From contig JBAIAA010000694.1 in the NCBI GenBank assembly GCA_037893245.1, positions 372,001 to 436,000 on the forward strand: 64,000 bases of DNA, given 5' to 3'. Under the pieces are notes generated by a model. It did not search any database. It had not been told where the DNA came from and worked only from the letters and a program-made list of their open reading frames with translations. The position numbers were made by a program, and so were the translations under genes. This stretch comes from Crossaster papposus (lineage: Eukaryota > Echinodermata > Asteroidea > Velatida > Solasteridae). Below are positions 1 to 9,863 of the stretch, piece by piece (the first letter of the stretch is position 1; every line of letters begins with the position of its first letter).

Positions 1-1371
1 TTCCCCCTTACAATTGTTCGTTTTTCTAAAAAAAAAAAAAAAAAAAAAAAAAGGCAAATAATTGTTGGCCAATGTTGATAGGAATGCAAGAATAACCCCT
101 GGCCACTTTTAATTTCTCCTAAAACCAAAGTCAATTTATGACGAATTGGAATTGAAATATAAGACTAACCCCGTACAATGTTTTAATTTGTTTCCAAGAA
201 CTAATTAAATTTCCGCCAATTTTAATAGAAAAGCAAGGATAACCCCTTTCCCCCCTTACAGTTGTTCGTTCAAAAAAAACCAGCAATTATCAATTAATTT
301 TGGTCCTATTTTGATAAGAATACAAGGTTAACCCCTGGCAACTTTCAATTTCTCCTGAAAGTAAATTTCTGGCGAATTGAAATTTAAATATAAGACTAAC
401 CCCATACAATGTTTTTATTTCTCCAAAATGTCATTTTTGTGGCCAATTTTGAAACAGAATGAAAGGTTATACCCTTGCAGGTTTTGTATTTTCCCAAAAA
501 GTCAGTTTTGGGGATAATTTTAATTTAAACGCGAGGCTAACCTCTCACAATTATTTTATTCTAGGCCAATTTTAGACGGACAAAAACAAACCGAGGCTAA
601 CTCCTCACAACTGGTCAATTTTCGCAAACAATTATTTGTTGGGGAAATTTTTTATTTAAATCTCGAGGCTAACTCCTTACAATTATTTATTTGCAAGTAA
701 ATAACACATGCATTGCCACCCTACTCCTGGGCACCACGAGGCAAGGCTGTCTGTCTGATTTTCCGTTGTTTCCTATGTGCGCGTATGTTGTGCAGTGCAC
801 CCCCCCCCCCCACCCCCCCCCCCCCCCCCCCCCCCCCACCCCCCTACGGGCGCACTAGCCTCATTCAAGCCCTATTGAAACAAGTGTAAAAACCCAGTCT
901 CGAAATGTTATACTTCCCCAGCCTGCACGCAGGCATTTTACAAGGGGCATCCCTCCACGTTCTCGGGCAATTAGGACCCATTTTTCAACCGTAATTTTAT
1001 CAAGTCTTCCCTCAGATTGAAGTCCCAAAACCAGAGGGGTTGATCCTGGGCTATTATTTATACAATCCCAGCATTGTTTTTTTACCAAACGGATTTCTTT
1101 TTCAAATAGAATTGTGGGGGCACATTTCATGCTAATGAGCTAGCGTAGAAATTCTCACTTCAATTCGGGCAGTGCACCCCCCTATGAGCCCGCGTTTCGC
1201 CGGTGACCGCCATTTGTGTGGCGCGCCCTCTATTGACATGCAATAAGTCGGTTTTTCGGACAATAAATGCGTGGGCTCATAAACCCTGAAAATACAGTTT
1301 CCACTTGTTTCTTTGAGCATATGTAAACAGAGCTATTACTCCGGCTTCCCAACCCATTAAGGCACATCGAT
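1..1371 (+). repeat. Tandem unit 0, partial, A-type
   Basis: The unit starts inside the first AT subrepeat. The A-tract is at 28-52 and the C-tract at 800-844 (45 nt, As at 812 and 838). The palindrome is at 921-934 and the stem-loop at 1183-1281. Confidence 0.95.
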
Positions 1372-1395
1372 TTGAATCAATTTTATCTATCTCGT

Positions 1396-1467
1396 GGTAG
1401 AATGACCGAGTGTTTAAGAACCTCGACTGCGGTATCCATGGTCCGGGTTCGAGTCCCGGTCCGGCCC
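1396..1467 (+). ncRNA. tRNA-like pol III module, reference copy 1
   Basis: This 72-nt segment resembles a tRNA of the Ser/Leu kind but is not a good tRNA. An A-box-like TGACCGAGTGT lies at 1403-1413 and a perfect B box GGTTCGAGTCC at 1446-1456. The T arm is a flawless 5-bp stem (CCGGG/CCCGG) with a 7-nt TTCGAGT loop. The acceptor pairing GGTAGAA with TCCGGCC has two mismatches, the D stem does not pair, and the anticodon arm (around GACTGCGGTA) is only partly paired with an 8-nt loop and lacks a Ser-type long variable arm. It is therefore better called a tRNA-derived element (SINE-head-like or pseudo-tRNA) than a working tRNA. A T6 stop follows 11 nt downstream, so an RNA of about 90 nt is predicted. 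No base difference was seen in any of the 37 copies. Confidence 0.6.
1403..1456 (+). promoter_or_regulatory. Internal pol III type 2 promoter (A box + B box)
   Basis: The A-box-like TGACCGAGTGT (1403-1413) differs from the usual TGGCNNAGTGG at a few positions. The B box GGTTCGAGTCC (1446-1456) matches the GGTTCGANTCC consensus at every position. The spacing of 32 nt between boxes is normal for tRNA genes. It recurs 31-84 nt after the landmark in every unit. TFIIIC binding is inferred from the consensus match, not shown. Confidence 0.6.
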
Positions 1468-1484
1468 GAGGCCTTTCGTTTTTT
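1463..1484 (+). terminator. GGCC mini-hairpin plus T6, pol III stop
   Basis: GGCC-CGA-GGCC (1463-1473) can fold into a tight hairpin overlapping the 3' end of the tRNA-like part. Six Ts follow at 1479-1484. A run of four or more Ts on the coding strand is enough to stop RNA polymerase III. Units starting at 4777, 6469, 8163 and 11560 have T to G at the base 103 nt after the landmark, between hairpin and T6, which leaves the T6 intact. Confidence 0.55.
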
Positions 1485-1560
1485 CCAGTTCCAACGCACG
1501 CTGTTTCGCAATCTTTTCCTTAACATAATTAATTTATCGTCCTCACTCACCAACCGAGTT
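1485..1560 (+). other. Spacer between the two tRNA-like modules
   Basis: This 76-bp stretch is the same in all copies as far as I can see. It contains the AT-rich AATTAATTT and ends CCAACCGAGTT. No promoter element or structure is recognised beyond its position 5' of the second module. Confidence 0.4.
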
Positions 1561-1623
1561 TAGCTGACCGGCTTAATTCGTCAGGTTGGGACTGTCCGCG
1601 GAGGTTCAGGATCGAGCCTGCAA
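1561..1623 (+). ncRNA. Second, degenerate tRNA-like module
   Basis: TAGCTGACCGG (1561-1571) resembles an A box of the TAGCTCAGTCGG kind. CTGAC (1564-1568) pairs with GTCAG (1580-1584) as a D-arm-like hairpin. GGGACTGTCC sits where an anticodon arm would be. CAGG (1607-1610) pairs with CCTG (1617-1620) around a shortened B-box-like GGATCGAGCC (1609-1618). Acceptor pairing is not evident. An 18-T run follows at once. I infer a decayed tRNA-derived unit, similar to Lys-type SINE heads. B-type units have GGATCGTGCC, and one copy (49080) has G to A in the B-box-like motif, so it is less conserved than the first module. Confidence 0.35.
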
Positions 1624-1641
1624 TTTTTTTTTTTTTTTTTT
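1624..1641 (+). terminator. T18 tract, possible pol III stop
   Basis: Eighteen consecutive Ts directly follow the second tRNA-like module. In A-type units the run is pure or has a single A (8422, 22057, 23739). In B-type units it is split by AA. It could end a pol III transcript or be the remnant of a minus-strand retroposon poly(A) tail. Confidence 0.45.
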
Positions 1642-1660
1642 AAAGAACAATAATCACAAT

Positions 1661-2408
1661 TCCGCCAATTTTAATGGAAATACAAGGCTAACCCCTGTTC
1701 CCCCTTACAATTGTTCGTTTTTCTAAAAAAAAAAAAAAAAAAAAAAAAAAGGCAAATAATTGTTGGCCAATGTTGATAGGAATGCAAGAATAACCCCTGG
1801 CCACTTTTAATTTCTCCTAAAACCAAAGTCAATTTATGACGAATTGGAATTGAAATATAAGACTAACCCCGTACAATGTTTTAATTTGTTTCCAAGAACT
1901 AATTAAATTTCCGCCAATTTTAATAGAAAAGCAAGGATAACCCCTTTCCCCCCTTACAGTTGTTCGTTCAAAAAAAACTAGCAATTATCAATTAATTTTG
2001 GTCCTATTTTGATAAGAATACAAGGTTAACCCCTGGCAACTTTCAATTTCTCCTGAAAGTTAATTTCTGGCGAATTGAAATTTAAATATAAGACTAACCC
2101 CATACAATGTTTTTATTTCTCCAAAATGTCATTTTTGTGGCCAATTTTGAAACAGAATGAAAGGTTATACCCTTGCAGGTTTTGTATTTTCCCAAAAAGT
2201 CAGTTTTGGGGATAATTTTAATTTAAACGCGAGGCTAACCTCTCACAATTATTTTATTCTAGGCCAATTTTAGACGGACAAAAACAAACCGAGGCTAACT
2301 CCTCACAACTGGTCAATTTTCGCAAACAATTATTTGTTGGGGAAATTTTTTATTTAAATCTCGAGGCTAACTCCTTACAATTATTTATTTGCAAGTAAAT
2401 AACACATG
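1661..2408 (+). repeat. AT-rich domain of ~10 diverged ~70-90 bp subrepeats
   Basis: The domain is built of blocks sharing a GCCAATTTT-like start, a middle AAGGCTAACCCC-like motif and a CTTACAATT-TTATTT-like end. Approximate blocks in this unit are 1661-1750, 1751-1837, 1838-1909, 1910-1999, 2000-2068, 2069-2138, 2139-2207, 2208-2261, 2262-2338 and 2339-2408. Blocks 1-3 resemble blocks 4-6 in order, so an ancestral trimer of about 230-250 bp was duplicated. Stop codons occur in every frame and no gene is seen. Confidence 0.85.
1725..1750 (+). repeat. A26 homopolymer tract
   Basis: A run of about 23-27 As occurs at this place in every unit, inside the first subrepeat; in the first partial unit it is 28-52. 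One copy is interrupted by T (33963). It lies 83 bp after the T-tract, so the two could pair. Its length is nearly constant, unlike the C-tract. It may be an old poly(A) tail or a local expansion of the AAAA found in sister blocks. Confidence 0.9.
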
Positions 2409-2497
2409 CATTGCCACCCTACTCCTGGGCACCACGAGGCAAGGCTGTCTGTCTGATTTTCCGTTGTTTCCTATGTGCGCGTATGTTGTGCAGTGCA
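2409..2497 (+). other. GC-richer segment before the C-tract
   Basis: This segment holds GGGCACCACGAGG, a short CTGTCTGTCTG repeat and ends GCAGTGCA at the C-tract. B-type units carry CCCGGGCACC instead of CCTGGGCACC. A short + strand reading frame crosses into the C-tract and would encode polyproline; I do not regard it as a gene. Confidence 0.4.
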
Positions 2498-2514
2498 CCC
2501 CCCCCCCCCCCCCC

Positions 2515-2546
<32 letters not shown>

Positions 2547-2553
2547 ACCCCCC
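2498..2553 (+). repeat. Hypervariable C-tract (56 nt in this copy)
   Basis: A run of C with an A at 2515 and another at 2547 sits between GCAGTGCA and TACGGG. Across the 38 copies it ranges from 25 nt (33047-33071) to 74 nt (21194-21267). Nearly all copies end A-CCCCCC-TA, and interior A positions vary. The + strand could form an i-motif and the - strand a G-quadruplex. Positions for other copies are given under each unit. Confidence 0.97.
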
Positions 2554-2891
2554 TACGGGCGCACTAGCCTCATTCAAGCCCTATTGAAACAAGTGTAAAA
2601 ACCCAGTCTCGAAATGTTATACTTCCCCAGCCTGCACGCAGGCATTTTACAAGGGGCATCCCTCCACGTTCTCGGGCAATTAGGACCCATTTTTCAACCG
2701 TAATTTTATCAAGTCTTCCCTCAGATTGAAGTCCCAAAACCAGAGGGGTTGATCCTGGGCTATTATTTATACAATCCCAGCATTGTTTTTTTACCAAACG
2801 GATTTCTTTTTCAAATAGAATTGTGGGGGCACATTTCATGCTAATGAGCTAGCGTAGAAATTCTCACTTCAATTCGGGCAGTGCACCCCCC
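2554..2891. other. Spacer with 14-bp palindrome
   Basis: This stretch of some 340 bp separates the C-tract from the stem-loop region. GCCTGC-AC-GCAGGC at 2630-2643 is a perfect palindrome (6-bp arms, 2-nt centre). Near its end GCAGTGCA-CCCCCC-TA recurs, a second short version of the sequence around the C-tract. An 89-codon frame is open on the - strand (2570-2839) but shows no coding signature. Confidence 0.4.
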
Positions 2892-2990
2892 TATGAGCCC
2901 GCGTTTCGCCGGTGACCGCCATTTGTGTGGCGCGCCCTCTATTGACATGCAATAAGTCGGTTTTTCGGACAATAAATGCGTGGGCTCATA
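2892..2990 (+). other. Conserved ~100-nt stem-loop
   Basis: TATGAGCCC (2892-2900) is the exact reverse complement of GGGCTCATA (2982-2990), a 9-bp closing stem. Inside it CGCCA-TTTGTG-TGGCG is a second perfect hairpin. The same fold can be drawn 91-189 nt before the landmark in other units (1183-1281 in the first). It may be a structured RNA, part of a SINE-like body or a cruciform; no family is recognised. Confidence 0.35.
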
Positions 2991-3080
2991 AACCCTGAAA
3001 ATACAGTTTCCACTTGTTTCTTTGAGCATATGTAAACAGAGCTATTACTCCGGCTTCCCAACCCATTAAGGCACATCGAT

Positions 3081-4776
3081 TTGAATCAATTTTATCTATC
3101 TCGTGGTAGAATGACCGAGTGTTTAAGAACCTCGACTGCGGTATCCATGGTCCGGGTTCGAGTCCCGGTCCGGCCCGAGGCCTTTCGTTTTTTCCAGTTC
3201 CAACGCACGCTGTTTCGCAATCTTTTCCTTAACATAATTAATTTATCGTCCTCACTCACCAACCGAGTTTAGCTGACCGGCTTAATTCGTCAGGTTGGGA
3301 CTGTCCGCGGAGGTTCAGGATCGAGCCTGCAATTTTTTTTTTTTTTTTTTTAAAGAACAATAATCACAATTCCGCCAATTTTAATGGAAATACAAGGCTA
3401 ACCCCTGTTCCCCCTTACAATTGTTCGTTTTTCTAAAAAAAAAAAAAAAAAAAAAAAAAGGCAAATAATTGTTGGCCAATGTTGATAGGAATGCAAGAAT
3501 AACCCCTGGCCACTTTTAATTTCTCCTAAAACCAAAGTCAATTTATGACGAATTGGAATTGAAATATAAGACTAACCCCGTACAATGTTTTAATTTGTTT
3601 CCAAGAACTAATTAAATTTCCGCCAATTTTAATAGAAAAGCAAGGATAACCCCTTTCCCCCCTTACAGTTGTTCGTTCAAAAAAAACCAGCAATTATCAA
3701 TTAATTTTGGTCCTATTTTGATAAGAATACAAGGTTAACCCCTGGCAACTTTCAATTTCTCCTGAAAGTTAATTTCTGGAGAATTGAAATTTAAATATAA
3801 GACTAACCCCATACAATGTTTTTATTTCTCCAAAATGTCATTTTTGTGGCCAATTTTGAAACAGAATGAAAGGTTATACCCTTGCAGGTTTTGTATTTTC
3901 CCAAAAAGTCAGTTTTGGGGATAATTTTAATTTAAACGCGAGGCTAACCTCTCACAATTATTTTATTCTAGGCCAATTTTAGACGGACAAAAACAAACCG
4001 AGGCTAACTCCTCACAACTGGTCAATTTTCGCAAACAATTATTTGTTGGGGAAATTTTTTATTTAAATCTCGAGGCTAACTCCTTACAATTATTTATTTG
4101 CAAGTAAATAACACATGCATTGCCACCCTACTCCTGGGCACCACGAGGCAAGGCTGTCTGTCTGATTTTCCGTTGTTTCCTATGTGCGCGTATGTTGTGC
4201 AGTGCACCCCCCCCCCACCCCCCCCCCCCCCCCCCCCCCCCCACCCCCCTACGGGCGCACTAGCCTCATTCAAGCCCTATTGAAACAAGTGTAAAAACCC
4301 AGTCTCGAAATGTTATACTTCCCCAGCCTGCACGCAGGCATTTTACAAGGGGCATCCCTCCACGTTCTCGGGCAATTAGGACCCATTTTTCAACCGTAAT
4401 TTTATCAAGTCTTCCCTCAGATTGAAGTCCCAAAACCAGAGGGGTTGATCCTGGGCTATTATTTATACAATCCCAGCATTGTTTTTTTACCAAACGGATT
4501 TCTTTTTCAAATAGAATTGTGGGGGCACATTTCATGCTAATGAGCTAGCGTAGAAATTCTCACTTCAATTCGGGCAGTGCACCCCCCTATGAGCCCGCGT
4601 TTCGCCGGTGACCGCCATTTGTGTGGCGCGCCCTCTATTGACATGCAATAAGTCGGTTTTTCGGACAATAAATGCGTGGGCTCATAAACCCTGAAAATAC
4701 AGTTTCCACTTGTTTCTTTGAGCATATGTAAACAGAGCTATTACTCCGGCTTCCCAACCCATTAAGGCACATCGAT
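3081..4776 (+). repeat. Tandem unit 2, A-type
   Basis: 1,696 bp. C-tract 4207-4249 (43 nt). Private C to A at 3780 in the AT domain. Confidence 0.97.
3105..3176 (+). ncRNA. tRNA-like pol III module, copy 2
   Basis: Same sequence as the 1396-1467 copy. B box 3155-3165; T6 3188-3193. Confidence 0.55.
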
Positions 4777-6468
4777 TTGAATCAATTTTATCTATCTCGT
4801 GGTAGAATGACCGAGTGTTTAAGAACCTCGACTGCGGTATCCATGGTCCGGGTTCGAGTCCCGGTCCGGCCCGAGGCCTGTCGTTTTTTCCAGTTCCAAC
4901 GCACGCTGTTTCGCAATCTTTTCCTTAACATAATTAATTTATCGTCCTCACTCACCAACCGAGTTTAGCTGACCGGCTTAATTCGTCAGGTTGGGACTGT
5001 CCGCGGAGGTTCAGGATCGAGCCTGCAATTTTTTTTTTTTTTTTTTTAAAGAACAATAATCACAATTCCGCCAATTTTAATGGAAATACAAGGCTAACCC
5101 CTGTTCCCCCTTACAATTGTTCGTTTTTCTAAAAAAAAAAAAAAAAAAAAAAAAAGGCAAATAATTGTTGGCCAATGTTGATAGGAATGCAAGAATAACC
5201 CCTGGCCACTTTTAATTTCTCCTAAAACCAAAGTCAATTTATGACGAATTGGAATTGAAATATAAGACTAACCCCGTACAATGTTTTAATTTGTTTCCAA
5301 GAACTAATTAAATTTCCGCCAATTTTAATAGAAAAGCAAGGATAACCCCTTTCCCCCCTTACAGTTGTTCGTTCAAAAAAAACCAGCAATTATCAATTAA
5401 TTTTGGTCCTATTTTGATAAGAATACAAGGTTAACCCCTGGCAACTTTCAATTTCTCCTGAAAGTTAATTTCTGGCGAATTGAAATTTAAATATAAGACT
5501 AACCCCATACAATGTTTTTATTTCTCCAAAATGTCATTTTTGTGGCCAATTTTGAAACAGAATGAAAGGTTATACCCTTGCAGGTTTTGTATTTTCCCAA
5601 AAAGTCAGTTTTGGGGATAATTTTAATTTAAACGCGAGGCTAACCTCTCACAATTATTTTATTCTAGGCCAATTTTAGACGGACAAAAACAAACCGAGGC
5701 TAACTCCTCACAACTGGTCAATTTTCGCAAACAATTATTTGTTGGGGAAATTTTTTATTTAAATCTCGAGGCTAACTCCTTACAATTATTTATTTGCAAG
5801 TAAATAACACATGCATTGCCACCCTACTCCTGGGCACCACGAGGCAAGGCTGTCTGTCTGATTTTCCGTTGTTTCCTATGTGCGCGTATGTTGTGCAGTG
5901 CACCCCCCCCCCACCCCCCCCCCCCCCCCCCCCCACCCCCCTACGGGCGCACTAGCCTCATTCAAGCCCTATTGAAACAAGTGTAAAAACCCAGTCTCGA
6001 AATGTTATACTTCCCCAGCCTGCACGCAGGCATTTTACAAGGGGCATCCCTCCACGTTCTCGGGCAATTAGGACCCATTTTTCAACCGTAATTTTATCAA
6101 GTCTTCCCTCAGATTGAAGTCCCAAAACCAGAGGGGTTGATCCTGGGCTATTATTTATACAATCCCAGCATTGTTTTTTTACCAAACGGATTTCTTTTTC
6201 AAATAGAATTGTGGGGGCACATTTCATGCTAATGAGCTAGCGTAGAAATTCTCACTTCAATTCGGGCAGTGCACCCCCCTATGAGCCCGCGTTTCGCCGG
6301 TGACCGCCATTTGTGTGGCGCGCCCTCTATTGACATGCAATAAGTCGGTTTTTCGGACAATAAATGCGTGGGCTCATAAACCCTGAAAATACAGTTTCCA
6401 CTTGTTTCTTTGAGCATATGTAAACAGAGCTATTACTCCGGCTTCCCAACCCATTAAGGCACATCGAT
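4777..6468 (+). repeat. Tandem unit 3, A-type
   Basis: 1,692 bp. C-tract 5903-5941 (39 nt). Has the T to G variant at 4880 before the T6 stop. Confidence 0.97.
4801..4872 (+). ncRNA. tRNA-like pol III module, copy 3
   Basis: B box 4851-4861; T6 4884-4889; G variant between them at 4880. Confidence 0.55.
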
Positions 6469-8162
6469 TTGAATCAATTTTATCTATCTCGTGGTAGAAT
6501 GACCGAGTGTTTAAGAACCTCGACTGCGGTATCCATGGTCCGGGTTCGAGTCCCGGTCCGGCCCGAGGCCTGTCGTTTTTTCCAGTTCCAACGCACGCTG
6601 TTTCGCAATCTTTTCCTTAACATAATTAATTTATCGTCCTCACTCACCAACCGAGTTTAGCTGACCGGCTTAATTCGTCAGGTTGGGACTGTCCGCGGAG
6701 GTTCAGGATCGAGCCTGCAATTTTTTTTTTTTTTTTTTTAAAGAACAATAATCACAATTCCGCCAATTTTAATGGAAATACAAGGCTAACCCCTGTTCCC
6801 CCTTACAATTGTTCGTTTTTCTAAAAAAAAAAAAAAAAAAAAAAAAAGGCAAATAATTGTTGGCCAATGTTGATAGGAATGCAAGAATAACCCCTGGCCA
6901 CTTTTAATTTCTCCTAAAACCAAAGTCAATTTATGACGAATTGGAATTGAAATATAAGACTAACCCCGTACAATGTTTTAATTTGTTTCCAAGAACTAAT
7001 TAAATTTCCGGCAATTTTAATAGAAAAGCAAGGATAACCCCTTTCCCCCCTTACAGTTGTTCGTTCAAAAAAACCCAGCAATTATCAATTAATTTTGGTC
7101 CTATTTTGATAAGAATACAAGGTTAACCCCTGGCAACTTTCAATTTCTCCTGAAAGTTAATTTCTGGCGAATTGAAATTTAAATATAAGACTAACCCCAT
7201 ACAATGTTTTTATTTCTCCAAAATGTCATTTTTGTGGCCAATTTTGAAACAGAATGAAAGGTTATACCCTTGCAGGTTTTGTATTTTCCCAAAAAGTCAG
7301 TTTTGGGGATAATTTTAATTTAAACGCGAGGCTAACCTCTCACAATTATTTTATTCTAGGCCAATTTTAGACGGACAAAAACAAACCGAGGCTAACTCCT
7401 CACAACTGGTCAATTTTCGCAAACAATTATTTGTTGGGGAAATTTTTTATTTAAATCTCGAGGCTAACTCCTTACAATTATTTATTTGCAAGTAAATAAC
7501 ACATGCATTGCCACCCTACTCCTGGGCACCACGAGGCAAGGCTGTCTGTCTGATTTTCCGTTGTTTCCTATGTGCGCGTATGTTGTGCAGTGCACCCCCC
7601 CCCCCACCCCCCCCCCCCCCCCCCCCCCACCCCCCTACGGGCGCACTAGCCTCATTCAAGCCCTATTGAAACAAGTGTAAAAACCCAGTCTCGAAATGTT
7701 ATACTTCCCCAGCCTGCACGCAGGCATTTTACAAGGGGCATCCCTCCACGTTCTCGGGCAATTAGGACCCATTTTTCAACCGTAATTTTATCAAGTCTTC
7801 CCTCAGATTGAAGTCCCAAAACCAGAGGGGTTGATCCTGGGCTATTATTTATACAATCCCAGCATTGTTTTTTTACCAAACGGATTTCTTTTTCAAATAG
7901 AATTGTGGGGGCACATTTCATGCTAATGAGCTAGCGTAGAAATTCTCACTTCAATTCGGGCAGTGCACCCCCCTATGAGCCCGCGTTTCGCCGGTGACCG
8001 CCATTTGTGTGGCGCGCCCTCTATTGACATGCAATAAGTCGGTTTTTCGGACAATAAATGCGTGGGCTCATAAACCCTGAAAATACAGTTTCCACTTGTT
8101 TCTTTGAGCATATGTAAACAGAGCTATTACTCCGGCTTCCCAACCCATTAAGGCACATCGAT
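6469..8162 (+). repeat. Tandem unit 4, A-type
   Basis: 1,694 bp. C-tract 7595-7635 (41 nt). T to G at 6572; private C to G at 7011. Confidence 0.97.
6493..6564 (+). ncRNA. tRNA-like pol III module, copy 4
   Basis: B box 6543-6553; T6 6576-6581; G variant at 6572. Confidence 0.55.
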
Positions 8163-9863
8163 TTGAATCAATTTTATCTATCTCGTGGTAGAATGACCGA
8201 GTGTTTAAGAACCTCGACTGCGGTATCCATGGTCCGGGTTCGAGTCCCGGTCCGGCCCGAGGCCTGTCGTTTTTTCCAGTTCCAACGCACGCTGTTTCGC
8301 AATCTTTTCCTTAACATAATTAATTTATCGTCCTCACTCACCAACCGAGTTTAGCTGACCGGCTTAATTCGTCAGGTTGGGACTGTCCGCGGAGGTTCAG
8401 GATCGAGCCTGCAATTTTTTTATTTTTTTTTTTAAAGAACAATAATCACAATTCCGCCAATTTTAATGGAAATACAAGGCTAACCCCTGTTCCCCCTTAC
8501 AATTGTTCGTTTTTCTAAAAAAAAAAAAAAAAAAAAAAAAAGGCAAATAATTGTTGGCCAATGTTGATAGGAATGCAAGAATAACCCCTGGCCACTTTTA
8601 ATTTCTCCTAAAACCAAAGTCAATTTATGACGAATTGGAATTGAAATATAAGACTAACCCCGTACAATGTTTTAATTTGTTTCCAAGAACTAATTAAATT
8701 TCCGCCAATTTTAATAGAAAAGCAAGGATAACCCCTTTCCCCCCTTACAGTTGTTCGTTCAAAAAAAACCAGCAATTATCAATTAATTTTGGTCCTATTT
8801 TGATAAGAATACAAGGTTAACCCCTGGCAACTTTCAATTTCTCCTGAAAGTTAATTTCTGGCGAATTGAAATTTAAATATAAGACTAACCCCATACAATG
8901 TTTTTATTTCTCCAAAATGTCATTTTTGTGGCCAATTTTGAAACAGAATGAAAGGTTATACCCTTGCAGGTTTTGTATTTTCCCAAAAAGTCAGTTTTGG
9001 GGATAATTTTAATTTAAACGCGAGGCTAACCTCTCACAATTATTTTATTCTAGGCCAATTTTAGACGGACAAAAACAAACCGAGGCTAACTCCTCACAAC
9101 TGGTCAATTTTCGCAAACAATTATTTGTTGGGGAAATTTTTTATTTAAATCTCGAGGCTAACTCCTTACAATTATTTATTTGCAAGTAAATAACACATGC
9201 ATTGCCACCCTACTCCTGGGCACCACGAGGCAAGGCTGTCTGTCTGATTTTCCGTTGTTTCCTATGTGCGCGTATGTTGTGCAGTGCACCCCCCCCCCCC
9301 CACCCCCCCCCCCCCCCCCCCCCCCCCCCACCCCCCTACGGGCGCACTAGCCTCATTCAAGCCCTATTGAAACAAGTGTAAAAACCCAGTCTCGAAATGT
9401 TATACTTCCCCAGCCTGCACGCAGGCATTTTACAAGGAGCATCCCTCCACGTTCTCGGGCAATTAGGACCCATTTTTCAACCGTAATTTTATCAAGTCTT
9501 CCCTCAGATTGAAGTCCCAAAACCAGAGGGGTTGATCCTGGGCTATTATTTATACAATCCCAGCATTGTTTTTTTACCAAACGGATTTCTTTTTCAAATA
9601 GAATTGTGGGGGCACATTTCATGCTAATGAGCTAGCGTAGAAATTCTCACTTCAATTCGGGCAGTGCACCCCCCTATGAGCCCGCGTTTCGCCGGTGACC
9701 GCCATTTGTGTGGCGCGCCCTCTATTGACATGCAATAAGTCGGTTTTTCGGACAACAAATGCGTGGGCTCATAAACCCTGAAAATACAGTTTCCACTTGT
9801 TTCTTTGAGCATATGTAAACAGAGCTATTACTCCGGCTTCCCAACCCATTAAGGCACATCGAT
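8163..9863 (+). repeat. Tandem unit 5, A-type, first of dimer
   Basis: 1,701 bp. C-tract 9289-9336 (48 nt). G variant at 8266, A in the T-tract at 8422, GGAG at 9436-9439 and T to C at 9756. The 8266, 9436-9439 and 9756 variants recur in unit 7. Confidence 0.97.
8187..8258 (+). ncRNA. tRNA-like pol III module, copy 5
   Basis: B box 8237-8247; T6 8270-8275; G variant at 8266. Confidence 0.55.

Larger units (their letters stand above)
1372..3080 (+). repeat. Tandem unit 1, A-type
   Basis: 1,709 bp, used as the reference unit for the submodules. C-tract 2498-2553. Private C to T near 1979 (ACTAGC). Confidence 0.97.

Noticed and set aside
1396-1467. Functional tRNA-Ser or tRNA-Leu gene
   Set aside because: Acceptor stem has two mismatches, the D stem does not pair, the anticodon loop is 8 nt and there is no long variable arm. 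Only the T arm and B box are good.
1372-1563. 63-codon + strand frame over the tRNA-like module
   Set aside because: It starts at TTG, and its sequence is explained by the tRNA-like module, T6 stop and spacer. It is a shadow of RNA-type sequence.
2498-2553. C-tract as pure sequencing artefact
   Set aside because: The A- and T-tracts in the same units are stable, and interior A positions differ between units, which favours real variation. Exact lengths still need read-level support.
2389-2598. Polyproline + strand frame through the C-tract
   Set aside because: Its length, frame and reading through change with every C-tract. It is an artefact of poly-C coding for proline.
2570-2839. 89-codon - strand frame, intact in about 34 of 38 units
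   Set aside because: Repeats are homogenised, so openness is not evidence of selection. The differences seen (Asn to Asp, Pro to Leu, Val to Ile/Leu type) all change residues, with no excess of silent changes. Single-base indels break it in units 12, 24, 25 and 33. No domain or start context is recognised.
2841-3029. 62-codon - strand frame
   Set aside because: It overlaps the stem-loop region, loses its ATG in six B-type units (CAT to CTT) and has no recognisable domain.
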